Assembly (NCBI GenBank): GCA_000310025.1
Contig: FN649739.1
Location: forward strand, 1,432,775-1,496,774
DNA length: 64,000 nucleotides
Direction of reading: 5' to 3'
Source: Ectocarpus siliculosus
Taxonomy: Eukaryota > Sar > Phaeophyceae > Ectocarpales > Ectocarpaceae
In this document: piece after piece, positions 49,401-57,782 of the stretch
Numbering within the stretch: the first letter of the stretch is position 1
How the letters are laid out: each line of letters begins with the position of its first letter
Program-made: the position numbers and the translations under genes
The notes under the pieces: model-generated
Told to the model about the DNA's origin: nothing
Seen by the model: the letters and a program-made list of their open reading frames with translations, nothing else
Databases searched by the model: none

Positions 49401-52400
49401 AGATGGCCTGTTTTTGGTCGGAGGCATCAACAACACATATCCACGGCATCATGCAGCACTAGAGCAACAGGGCGTCCGACACGCTAATTATTTCGGATTG
49501 CATGTATACGATGCTGACATGCTACCTCAGCGCCGCTGCCGCCCTATGACGGTTGAGCTCGTCTACCTTTGGACAGGTGCTGGTCAAAGAAAGGGGACGT
49601 TGAAGAAATTGAAATCAACATCCAGTCCGCGCTGCGCCTGTTGCTGAAAACAGCAGGCCGGGTGGACGGGGCCTTATTAAGTATGCTGTCCTTTGTGTCC
49701 TTTGTGTCGGGTGCTGCTCTTTCTGCTTTGACCGCTACTCTATGGTGAGCAAAACCCAGTCAACCTGCTGTATGTCGACCAAAGCGTGTATTCAGCGCAG
49801 GAACCGTGCTTTTGCGATGACATCACAATTGGAACAAGCGGAGAGGAGCCGGTTTTCTTTTCACCGTGCCGTGTTTTCTATCGGGGAAATTTCCCCGCTA
49901 ATTGGAACCGGCATTCACCGAAAACGTGAAACCGAAAACGTGAAACCGAAAACAAGAAACCGAGAACGTGAAACCGAAAAGGGTAAACCGAAAAAGACCG
50001 AAAATTATAAGCCGAACAAATTAAACCGAAAAGGACCGAAAAGGTTAAGCCGAACAATTAAACTGAAACCGAAAAGGTTCAGCCTAACAGATTAACCGAA
50101 AAAATCACAATAGTTGAGCCGATACCATGAAACCGAAAATGTTAAGCCGAACAGATTAAGCGAACAATACGAAAAGTTAAGCCGAAAACATGACACCGAG
50201 AACGTGAAACCGAAAAGGTTTAACCGAAAAGGTCCGAAAAAGTTATAAACCGAACAGATTAAACCGAACCCGACAAGATTCAGCCGAAAGACTAACCGAA
50301 AAAACCGGAAAAGTTAAGCCGAAATATGAAACCGAAAAGGACTGAAAAGGATAAGCCGAAAAGGTTAAGCCGAAAAGAAAGGTTAAATAAACCGAAAGAA
50401 CCGAAAACGTTGACCCGAAAACGTGAAACCGAAAAGGCCGAAAAGGTTAAGCCGAAAAGATTAAATCGAAACCGAAACCGAAAAGAAAGGTTAAGCCGAT
50501 TAAACCGAAAAACCGAAATAGTAGTAAAGCCGGGAAGGATAAACTGGAACGTGAAACCGAAAAGACACTTGAAAGAAACCGAAAAGGATAAGCCGAAAAG
50601 ATTAAACCGAAAAAATCGAAAAAAGTTAAGCCGAAAACGTGAAAGAAACCGAAAAGGTTAGGCTGAAAAGGATAAACCCAAAACGTGAAACCGAAAGCGC
50701 GAAACCGAAAAGGCTAAGCCGAAAGATTAAACCGAGACCGAAAAGGTTCAGCCGAAAAGATTACCGAAAAGGTTAGGCTGAAAAGGATAAACCCAAAACG
50801 TGAAACCGAAAGCGCGAAACCGAAAAGGCTAAGCCGAAAGATTAAACCGAGACCGAAAAGGTTCAGCCGAAAAGATTAACCGAAAAAACCGAAATAGTAA
50901 GCCGAGACCATGAAACCGAAAAGGTTAGGCCGAACAGATTAAACCGAAAAAAACAAAATAGTTCAGCCGAAAGGATGAAACCCGAAAGGATAAACCGAAC
51001 AGGATAAACCGAACAGGATAAACCGAGACGTGAAACCGAGAACGTGAAACCGAAAAGGTTAAACCGAACAGGACCGATAAGGTTCAGCCGAAAAGATTTA
51101 ACCGAAAAAAACGGAATAGTTAAGCCGAAAAATGAAACCGAAAAGGTTAAGCCGAAAACATGAAACCGAAGAAAACGAAATACTTCAGCCGCAAGCATAA
51201 AGCCGAAAAGGATAAGCTGAAAAGGATAAACCGAACACGTGAACCTAGAACGTGAAACCGAAAAGGTTTTAACGGAAAAGGACCGAAAAGGTTCAGCCGA
51301 CAAGATTAACCGAAAAAAACGGAATAGTTAAGCCGAAAGCATGAAACCGAAAGTTTAAGCCGAACAGGTTAAGCCGAAAATAACGGTTAAATAAACCGAA
51401 AGAACCGAAAAGGTTGAGCCGAAAATGTGAAAATGAATGCGTGAAGCCGAAAAAGGTTACACCGAAAAGGTTAAGCCGACCACGTGAAACCGAGAACGTG
51501 AAACCGAAAAGGTTTAACCGAAAAGGACCGAAAAAGTTTAAGCCGAACAGGTTAAACCGAAACCGATAAGGTTCAGCCGAAACGATTAACCGAAAAGGTT
51601 GCGCCGAAAACATGAAACCGAAAAGGATAAGCCGAACAGATTAAACCGAAAAAACCGGAATAGTTAAGCCGAAGACATGAAACCGAAAAGGATAAACCGA
51701 ACACGTGAAACCGAGAACGCAACACCGAAAAGGTTCAACCGAAAAGGACCGAACAGGTTATGCCGAACAGATTAAACCGAAACCGAAGAGGTTATGCCGA
51801 AGAAACCGAAAAGAACGAAAAAAGTCAAGCCGAAAACGTGAAACCGAAAAGGTTAAGGGTGCTTCTTACCGACCAATAAAACACGAAAAAAAAAACGAAA
51901 CCGTGTTTTCTTGAACACATATGGAGGCGTTTTTCCCCGAAAGCGTGAAAAGGAGCCGGGTTTTTTTGGGGCTTGCTACTTAAACGAATTCGTGTTTTTG
52001 ACAGAAGCATCGGACAAGCGCACCGCGGGCGCTGGAACATCACTGAGAACGCTAGAAAGACCTGCCAGACTCACGTCCAGGTCTGTTGTGGAGATGGACA
52101 AGCGGCAGAAGCGGCGTTCAGTCCGTTCTTGGCCCAAAACTAGGCATTGCGTGGTGCTCTCGTCTTCAACTGCTGCTGTTGGTGCTTGGGGATTTTTTTC
52201 AATCACACATAGCAAACACGGAAACAGTAGAACGAGTACAGCAGCAGCAGCAAGACCTCCAACGCGCTGATTCCTTCGGTTGGGCTGTCCATATGATACC
52301 ATCTCCCGGCGCCGTGCTGCTTCGTGGGTATTGGGTGCTTGGGTGCTGCTCAATAAAGTGTGGTAGAGACGTGTGCCACCTCACCAAAATGCCGTTGGAA

Positions 52401-55400
52401 AAAATGCGGCGAGATGATGCGTTTTTGGTCGGACGCATCAACATCAATCCACGGCACCACGCAGCAGTAGAGCAACAGGGCCTCCGACACGCTAATTCTT
52501 TCGGATTGGCCATCTATATGATGCTGGCCGTCAGCGCGGCTGCCGCCCTATGATTGTTAAGCTCGTCTACCTTTGGGCAGGTGGTGGTCAAAGATGGGAG
52601 TCGCAACCGTGAAAAATGGGCTGGCAAACTGAAGAAATCGCAAGCAACACCCAGGTGGCGACACTCTGCCCTGAGCCTGTTGTTGCTGAAAACTGAAAAC
52701 AGCAGGCCAGGTGGACGGGATCTTTCTAAGTGTGTTGTCCTCTGTGTCGGGTGCTGCTCATTGCGCTTTCACCGCTGCTCTATGGTGAGCAATACCATGT
52801 CAACCTGTTGTGTGTCGAGCAAAACGTGTATTCAGGGAAGGAAACGTGCGTTTCGCGATGACATCACGATTAGAACAAGCGAAAAATAATCGGATCTTCT
52901 TTTCACCGTTCCGTGGAAAAAAGCGTTTTTTTTTCGTTGCGTTAACAATAACCCTAAGCCGAAAAGGATACACCGAAAACATGAAATCGAAAACGTGAAA
53001 CCGAAAAGGTTACGCCGAAAACGTGAAACCCAAACGTGAAACTGAAAACAAACGTGAACCTGAAAACGTGAAAGGGAAAAGTACCGAAAAGGTTATGCCG
53101 AAAAACCGAAAGTGTTAATCCGAAAAGATTAAACCGAAAAGAACGAAAAAATTTAAGCCGAGAACTTGAAACCGAAAGATTAAGCCGAAAAGGATAAACC
53201 GAAAACGTGAAATCGAAAACTTGAAACCAAAAAGGTTCAACCGAAAAGGACTGAAAATAATAAGCCGAAAAGATAAACAAATAAACCGAAACCGAAAAGC
53301 AAGGTTGAGCCGAGAATATTAAGCCGAAAAAAACGAAAAAGTTAAGCCGAAAGCGTGAATCCGAAAAGATTAACCGAAACGAAAAGGTTGTAAATAAACC
53401 GAAAAAAACGAAATGCTAAGCCGAAAACGTGAAACCGAAAAATTTACTTGAACCGAAACCGAAAACATGTAACCATCCCACGGTTACACCCGGAGTTCGA
53501 TTCTCCGTTAAGTATACCATGAAACAGATAAGGCTTTATCATCAATCCGGTCATGCATAACTCACCTGGGCATACTACAATACAGTGCACTACAATATAC
53601 AAGGTTCCCCTGCGGGAGTTAGGTGGTTTGCCTCCCGGGGACGACGCAAGATGGCCAATCAATGTCATCGCGGTCGCATGGTTGGTCGTCATGACGTTCG
53701 GTAGTGCCGGTTTGCGTGCAACTTGCATACTTCATACTAATTTGCCTGGAATCTACATCACACACATGTGCGGGGTATTTTGTTTTCTCCCGCCGTGACT
53801 TTCCCTTGTGGGCGAGCGTGTACTTTTATGTAGGCTAGCGCTGTCTTTGCTGCAGGTCCTACTGCTGTAATCCGCTGCGTTTGATCACTTACTTTTCTTG
53901 TGTTACCGTGTTCCCATGGTCTGTGGAACTTTTTCACGCAAACACCAAAAGCAGATTAAAAAAGACGCTCGACGTGCCCAAGAACAGTCACAGACGTAGA
54001 CTGCTACAGTACCACAACTTCTATATTTGTATTTTTCGATTTTTCGGAATTGAAATTTAAAGGACCGCTGCCAGAGTTGTGCGAGAGGACTTCTGTGTCG
54101 CGTGGTGTGTTCCCATGAGCAACATCAAGAGTCTTGGTCCCCGCTGCGGGTAGTCCTGCGCCAGTTGCTATGTGGACGCGTGGGCGCGTGGGCGCGTGGC
54201 GTGGGTAATAAAAAACGTTATGTTGCCAGTTTCCATCCCGTTCGAGGAGGCTTTTATGGTTCGGATTCCCACCCAACCCCTGAAAAAAGAGCAAGTCCCA
54301 GGGACTTTAGGCGACCCTAACGCGCACCACCGGTGTCTCGCGAGCCCCACGCGTAACGGGCAATGTACCGACGGGTCCTCTACGTGCCATCCAGAAGAAA
54401 TTGCGACAAAAAACTGTCCCAGCAGAGAAAAACGATCGCGAGCACCAAAGAAAATGAAATCCTACATGTGCATATCTGCGGAGAACGACCTATGTAGGAC
54501 AGCAGTCAAGCAGCTATGCCTAGCTTAGAGGGCGATTAACGACCGCCAATGAACAGCGATCACACAATTCCTCGCAAGCTCGTAGTAGCAATAATCTGTG
54601 TGTGTTAGGTGAATTACCCCGAGAACTATCGTGGCGTGTCGAATTCTCCCACGGCAAGACTTGCTTGAGCGGCACGTCACACCAGCAAGACCCGCGGAGG
54701 GCCAAAAACAAACGGTACTCTTGACACACGCGTAAAAAGAGCTCGTTTTGTTGTGTGTTGCTGGAGATTTTACGGCCGAGACCAAGTGCGATGAAGGACG
54801 AATACATGAGACTGCGTGCGTTCGAAATGTTCGCAAAAGACCCCCGGGAAGCCGTTCCATGCGACCCCTGATCTTGGCACGGATTGTGTAAGTGAACATA
54901 CCCCGGGGGATTATTTATTATTGTCGTGTGGGGCGATCATCCCGTGATTGTTCTTTTTCTGTATTTCTGTCTTCTTGTGTCGTTTACACAAACACCCACA
55001 ACCTGATAAATAAATCTCTCTATCCGTGGATTGGATGTCTACGATTGCTCATGGTGTATTTATCCCCTGTGTTTCAGCGTATCCTCGCGCAACATACATA
55101 CGGTGAACTCTCCCACCTATATCATCCCTCCCTGCCCTCGCACCCGCTTGCTCTATTTAGTCTTACTCCTCCCCCTCGTGTGCCGTCGTTGCTCTACTTC
55201 GAACCCCCCTCCCCCGTGCGGCTGCCTGACGACTTGCTCCGAACAACATCTATTTATATATCTACGAACAAGGGACCCGCCTCCACACCCTTGCCCGAAA
55301 CGGCCCCGCCAATTGCGTCCGACGAGGGGGTGACCCTCCCGCCAGCCAATGAGGTGCGTTGTAGATCAAAGTTGTCGTCCACCTAGTATTGTGATTGATT

Positions 55401-57669
55401 CTGGTCACGCTGATTTTTGGTCTTGTATTTTTCTTCCGAGAACACACAAAAATCAAACCGACAGAAAAGAGCCCGGCATAGAAGATTAGCACTGAATGCA
55501 AAGTGTTGTGTGCATATGATGACCAACTTGTAATTTGCGGTTCCCGGAGCAGCATTTTTTCTTTTTAATGTTTGTGTGGTGCGGGTCATGATGGAATGGT
55601 ATTTATTTTTTATAGGTTGCTTTTCAGATTTTGAATCTCAAATCTTGATTGGGGGCGAGCATACTTCAAAGATCATGGTATATCTTTGGGAGAAATATTC
55701 TATGTGCCAGTCTTGGTATACGGTCGGTACACACCAGAACCTACACCCAATTCATTTTTCCGTTACATAGTGGTGAAAATCAGGGCGGGCAAGAAATAGG
55801 CTAGAAAACTCCGCTGATGAGGTGACCTCCCTGACGGTGGGTTTCGTCGCATCATTCAGGGTTCAAGGACGCCCCCCCCCCTCCGCCCGACCACGTAGCC
55901 TGGGTTCAGCGAAAACCCGGCATATGCATGCGAGGTTGATGGTCTAACGAATAGCGGCATGCGTTTTACATGAGTACTCACACACACATGATGGCCTTAA
56001 CAAAGGAAATGTCTTTTCATCGGTCAGCCGGTTTTGAGTGGTCGATGCTAATGTGTGATACCCCCCTCCCCCCCGCCCCCCGGTGTTTGCCATCGGGGTT
56101 TGGGTTTTCGTCGCTTGGCAACGACGTTGTAAAACAAGCCGCCCCCCCCGGTGTTTGCCATCGGGGTTGGGTTTTCGTCGCTTGGCAACGACGTTGTAAA
56201 ACAAGCCCCCCACTCGGTGTTTGCCATCGGGATTGGGTTTTCGTCGCTTGGCAACGACGTTGTAAAACAAGCCAATTCACTTCGTGAACTCGGCAACCAG
56301 GTTACCGGGTTTTTTTACCTCTGTTTTTTTTTTTGGCGGTAACCATAATGGTGGTCGAGTAGATCATGTTGTGCGGGGTCGAGAACCCTCACTCCGCGCA
56401 ACGGGGGATGATCGCACCACGTTGTGTTAAAATGGTCAAGCATCCTCGAGGCAGTTACACAGTGCTTACAACTGTCTCTGGAAGTGAAAGCACCAGAAAA
56501 TAAATTAAGTCATACGTAGCTGTCATACGTACGCAAGGAAGTAAGCACAAGATGCCGAACACCCTTAGCAGGATGCAGCTCACCCTTCATGCGACTCGCC
56601 GAATACCTCACGGCGCTTCGCGCTTGGTGATGTGAGAGCCTGGTCCGGTGAGAACCCGGCGTGCTCCGTCCCGGCTTTGTAGGGATGCGAGGTCAATGGT
56701 CTAACGACTACGGCATGCACGACTATGAGTACACCCCCCCCCCCCTGGCGCGGGCCTTCTTGACTGGGGAATGCGCGTGTTCTTGGGAGGAGGACGACGA
56801 AACCACGGGGTCTCCTTCCCCCGCGCCAACCGGGGTGGAGGGAGAGGGACGCACCACGCCTTCCCCTGCCTTGGAAAGCGAGACGGGGACCCCCGGACCG
56901 TCGGTAGAGTCGGGCACGCCCGCGACTACCACTTCGCCAGCTCCGGTGAGCACGACAGCAGCAGCAGTGTATGGGCAATCGTTGACTGGCCTTGCGCGTT
57001 CTTCTGCGGTTCCAGTCGTTGTTGCTCTCTCACTCACTCCCACTCGGACTCGCACTCTCACTCTGTCGTATCGCAAAACACACGGCCCCCAGGAGAGGTA
57101 GCCCTTTGGTCGCCGTGGTGTTATTTTCGTTTCCAGACTTGTTCGACACCATCCCTCGCGTTCTTGACCCCTTTTTTTCTCTTGTCCGTGGACAAGCGGT
57201 GCCCTCTTGCGCTCACACACACACACACCCCTTCAAAGTAGGAAGGAATGATTGGCCATCGGTGATGATCGGTCCTGTCGGAACAACGCTCCGTCCTCTC
57301 GAGGACGCGTGGTCAATGGTCTATCCGCTAAGGCACGCAACCCCCCCCCCCCCACCTTGTACGCCTCCCTCACCCACTGGCGGCCAGACTCCTTCCCCTT
57401 CGGGGGAAGACGGTTCTCGCGGAGGCGTCACCACCACCACCCCGCCATCATCATCGGCCTCCCTGGCCCCTTCGACGGTGGCCGACACCGACGATGCCCC
57501 CGCCGTCTCCGACGGCACCTCCTCGCCGGCCACCGACACCAACACGGGGAGCACCGACGGGGCCGAGGACGCCTCCGGGGCCGCTCCGGCGGCGGCACTG
57601 TCATGCGGCGGGATTGGTGCCGTTTCGGGTGCCGCAGCGGCCGCTTTGATGTTCGCCGCCGCAGTATAG
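40500..57669 (+). CDS. Secreted TIMP/NTR-domain protein with Cys-rich module, stalk and hydrophobic tail
   Basis: Exons 40500-40642, 46284-46487, 47238-47364, 48097-48267, 55273-55353, 56790-56945 and 57388-57669 join in phase to 387 residues. Residues 1-21 form a signal peptide (MGLKYLAAAAVALCWASRAS, then Ala) cleaved before CSCVAIGALCDSIQNTDVVL, so the mature protein would start with Cys, as in TIMPs. Exon 2 carries the netrin/TIMP strands (TYTLETIEVFKAEDPG, VGSQFEITTAGNSGLCGVF, TEYLIDL) and exon 3 ends in DDYDPCNGECGEF. Exon 4 encodes 10 Cys (VCSRSYFSYSDASYFCSDTC and on). Exons 5-7 encode a Thr/Ser/Pro/Gly-rich, probably O-glycosylated stalk ending in GAVSGAAAAALMFAAAV. TIMPs inhibit metalloproteases through the N-terminal Cys; inhibition here is inference. 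The short hydrophobic end suggests a GPI signal. Exon 5 is the least certain. Intron 1 (5.6 kb) and intron 4 (7 kb) are filled with transposons and satellite. Confidence 0.8.
41478..42888. mobile_element. Non-autonomous hAT-family DNA transposon with 8-bp target duplication
   Basis: The ends are inverted copies of TAGGCCCTTCCCCCGCCGGC (left 41478, right ending 42888). Flanking both ends is a perfect 8-bp duplication CATAAGAC at 41470-41477 and 42889-42896, the size expected for hAT elements. Inside are CGCCGAAAA-type short repeats near both ends (41500-41640 and 42640-42870) and one ORF with a hAT C-terminal motif (41748-42290). At 1.4 kb the element is too short to encode a full hAT transposase, so it is an internally deleted copy. 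It lies in intron 1 of the TIMP-like gene, in the same orientation. Confidence 0.88.
41748..42290 (+). pseudogene. hAT transposase remnant, C-terminal dimerisation segment
   Basis: An open frame of 180 residues. The first two thirds are Ser/Gly/Ala-rich and acidic (SSSESEGDSDNEVQF). Near residue 110 comes SAFMERVFSILRCYFNERQE, then RICASALLKSSK, which resembles the C-terminal hAT dimerisation region (ERVFS...R.F...Q......AS..L). The catalytic core is missing, which fits an internal deletion joining N- and C-terminal parts. The basic tail (KVAQKRRRRK) could serve as a nuclear signal. An intact start and stop leave open a truncated expressed protein, but no function is shown. Confidence 0.55.
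42905..45482. mobile_element. Palindromic foldback element in intron 1 of the TIMP-like gene
   Basis: The outer ends GACCACTTCCGATT (from about 42903) and AATCGGAAGTGGTC (to about 45482) are inverted copies. Further matching arm segments are 43161-43260 with 45338-45420, 43917-44137 with 45098-45320, and 44321-44560 with 44838-45077, around a centre at about 44700. The left arm holds two extra pieces: a MITE at 42958-43160 and about 650 bases at 43260-43915 that the right arm lacks. No transposase is seen. The left end is only a few bases from the right target duplication of the hAT element. Confidence 0.75.
42958..43160. mobile_element. MITE inserted in the arm of the foldback element
   Basis: The ends are TGACACAAGATAACACACCC and its inverse complement with a few mismatches; the inverted repeat extends about 45 bases (to CGATTTTCAAAGCTC). 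TATA flanks it on both sides (42954-42957 and 43161-43164), so the target duplication is TATA or TA. A related element lies at 61682-61847. Confidence 0.8.
47365..47415 (+). other. Possible alternative last exon of the TIMP-like gene
   Basis: Reading through the weak donor GTGTGC after exon 3 gives VCLCNKDNEEECERRA and a TAG at 47413-47415. This tail is charged and Cys-containing. The canonical next exon (48097) also begins GTGTGC, coding VC. Retention would give a secreted protein of about 174 residues without Cys-rich module, stalk or tail. Whether both forms exist needs transcripts. Confidence 0.4.
48866..49912 (+). repeat. Satellite-embedded module, copy A (degenerate ORF)
   Basis: About 1 kb of complex sequence between satellite blocks, related to copy B about 3.0 kb downstream (the motif ACCGCGGGCG lies at 49011 and 52022). 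In one frame it encodes NTETVERTQRLRQVLQRADS, PGAVLLRGYLGLECCS and, after stops, PRHHAALEQQGVRHANYFGL. The protein-like match to copy B and its interruption by stops suggest a decayed mobile-element gene. No family was recognised. Confidence 0.6.
51861..52950 (+). repeat. Satellite-embedded module, copy B (more intact ORF)
   Basis: Homologous to copy A. A frame open from about 52086 to 52553 encodes HIANTETVERVQQQQQDLQR, PSPGAVLLRGYWVLGCCSI, DVCHLTKMPLEKMRRDDAFL and NPRHHAAVEQQGLRHANSFG. These segments agree with copy A at the amino-acid level across stops and indels, which hints that the ancestor was coding. The frame ends where copy A continues with RRCRPMTVELVYLW, so copy B is broken there. 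Function unknown. Confidence 0.55.
53445..53514 (+). tRNA. tRNA-like sequence (pseudogene?) at satellite edge, anticodon position CCC
   Basis: The 70-base stretch can fold with acceptor stem TACTTGA/TTAAGTA (one G-U pair), anticodon arm TAACC-ATCCCAC-GGTTA with T at position 33 and CCC in the anticodon slot (Gly), a four-base variable loop, and a T arm CGGAG-TTCGATT-CTCCG with canonical T loop and B box. The D arm is missing: the 18 bases there are satellite sequence (ACCGAAACCGAAAAC). It is therefore probably a tRNA relic or tRNA-derived repeat whose 5' half was replaced, not a working tRNA. Confidence 0.4.
55906..55966 (-). repeat. tRNA-like dispersed repeat, copy 1
   Basis: On the minus strand GCATGCCGCTATTCGTTAGA followed by CCATCAACCTCGCATGC resembles a tRNA D-arm to anticodon-arm region, followed by GGGTTTTCGCTGAACCC. 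Other copies lie at 56616-56735, 57300-57345 and 60597-60710. Confidence 0.4.
56081..56273 (+). repeat. Three tandem copies of a 66-68-bp unit
   Basis: Units begin CGGTGTTTGCCATCGGG at 56081, 56149 and 56215 and contain TTCGTCGCTTGGCAACGACG and TTGTAAAACAAGCC, separated by C-rich runs. They lie in intron 5 of the TIMP-like gene. The repetitive peptides they encode are not a gene. Confidence 0.9.
56616..56750 (-). repeat. tRNA-like dispersed repeat, copy 2, at acceptor of TIMP-like exon 6
   Basis: On the plus strand it starts CTTCGCGCTTGGTGATGTGA, contains GAACCCGGCGTGCTCCGTCC and GGTCTAACGACTACGGCATG, and ends in a poly-C run at 56738-56750. It is nearly identical to 60597-60724. The poly-C run forms part of the polypyrimidine tract before exon 6 (starting 56790). 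Confidence 0.65.
57300..57353 (-). repeat. tRNA-like dispersed repeat, copy 3, at acceptor of TIMP-like exon 7
   Basis: The minus strand reads GTGCCTTAGCGGATAGACCA followed by TTGACCACGCG, close to the D-arm/A-box region of tRNAs. On the plus strand it ends in a poly-C run (57340-57353) that forms the polypyrimidine tract before exon 7 at 57388. Confidence 0.5.
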
Positions 57670-57782
57670 GCTTGCTCCGAACGCGGCGGCGGTGGCACGG
57701 TTATGCGGCGGGTTTGGTGCCGTTTCGGGTGCCACGGCGGTCGTTTGGTCGCTCGCCACCGCCGTACTATAGGCTTGCTCGT
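57597..57782 (+). repeat. Tandem duplication of the 3' coding end of the TIMP-like gene
   Basis: The segment 57597-57683, which encodes the hydrophobic C-terminus and stop, recurs at 57697-57782 with about 80 percent identity. The second copy is also open in its own frame (GGFGAVSGATAVVWSLATAV, then Leu and TAG), but is one frame off from the first and lies after its stop. Confidence 0.75.

Larger units (their letters stand above)
48470..53480. repeat. CCGAAAAGGTTAAG-type satellite array in intron 4
   Basis: Three blocks (about 48470-48865, 49915-51860, 52955-53480) consist almost wholly of short degenerate units such as AACCGAAAAGGTTAAGCCG, GAAACCGAAAACGTGAAACC and GAACAGATTAAACCG. Higher-order copying is visible: a stretch of about 120 bases starting near 50643 recurs at about 50764. 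The blocks have very little C outside the CCG triplets, giving strong strand asymmetry. Long ORFs within them encode Lys/Arg/Pro repeats and are not credible genes. Confidence 0.9.

Noticed and set aside
50326-51613. ORFs encoding Lys/Pro/Arg or Phe/Leu/Arg repeats on both strands
   Set aside because: They are translations of the satellite; no start context, domain or splice support.
48470-53480. CRISPR-like array of short repeats
   Set aside because: Units are degenerate and directly abut one another without unique equal-length spacers, and the context is a eukaryotic intron.
54525-54899. 124-codon minus-strand frame in intron 4
   Set aside because: No domain, no conserved splice sites, and it lies within the intron of the TIMP-like gene.
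55944-56296. Repetitive minus-strand ORFs (AKRRKPNPDGKHR repeats)
   Set aside because: Translations of the three tandem 66-68-bp units.
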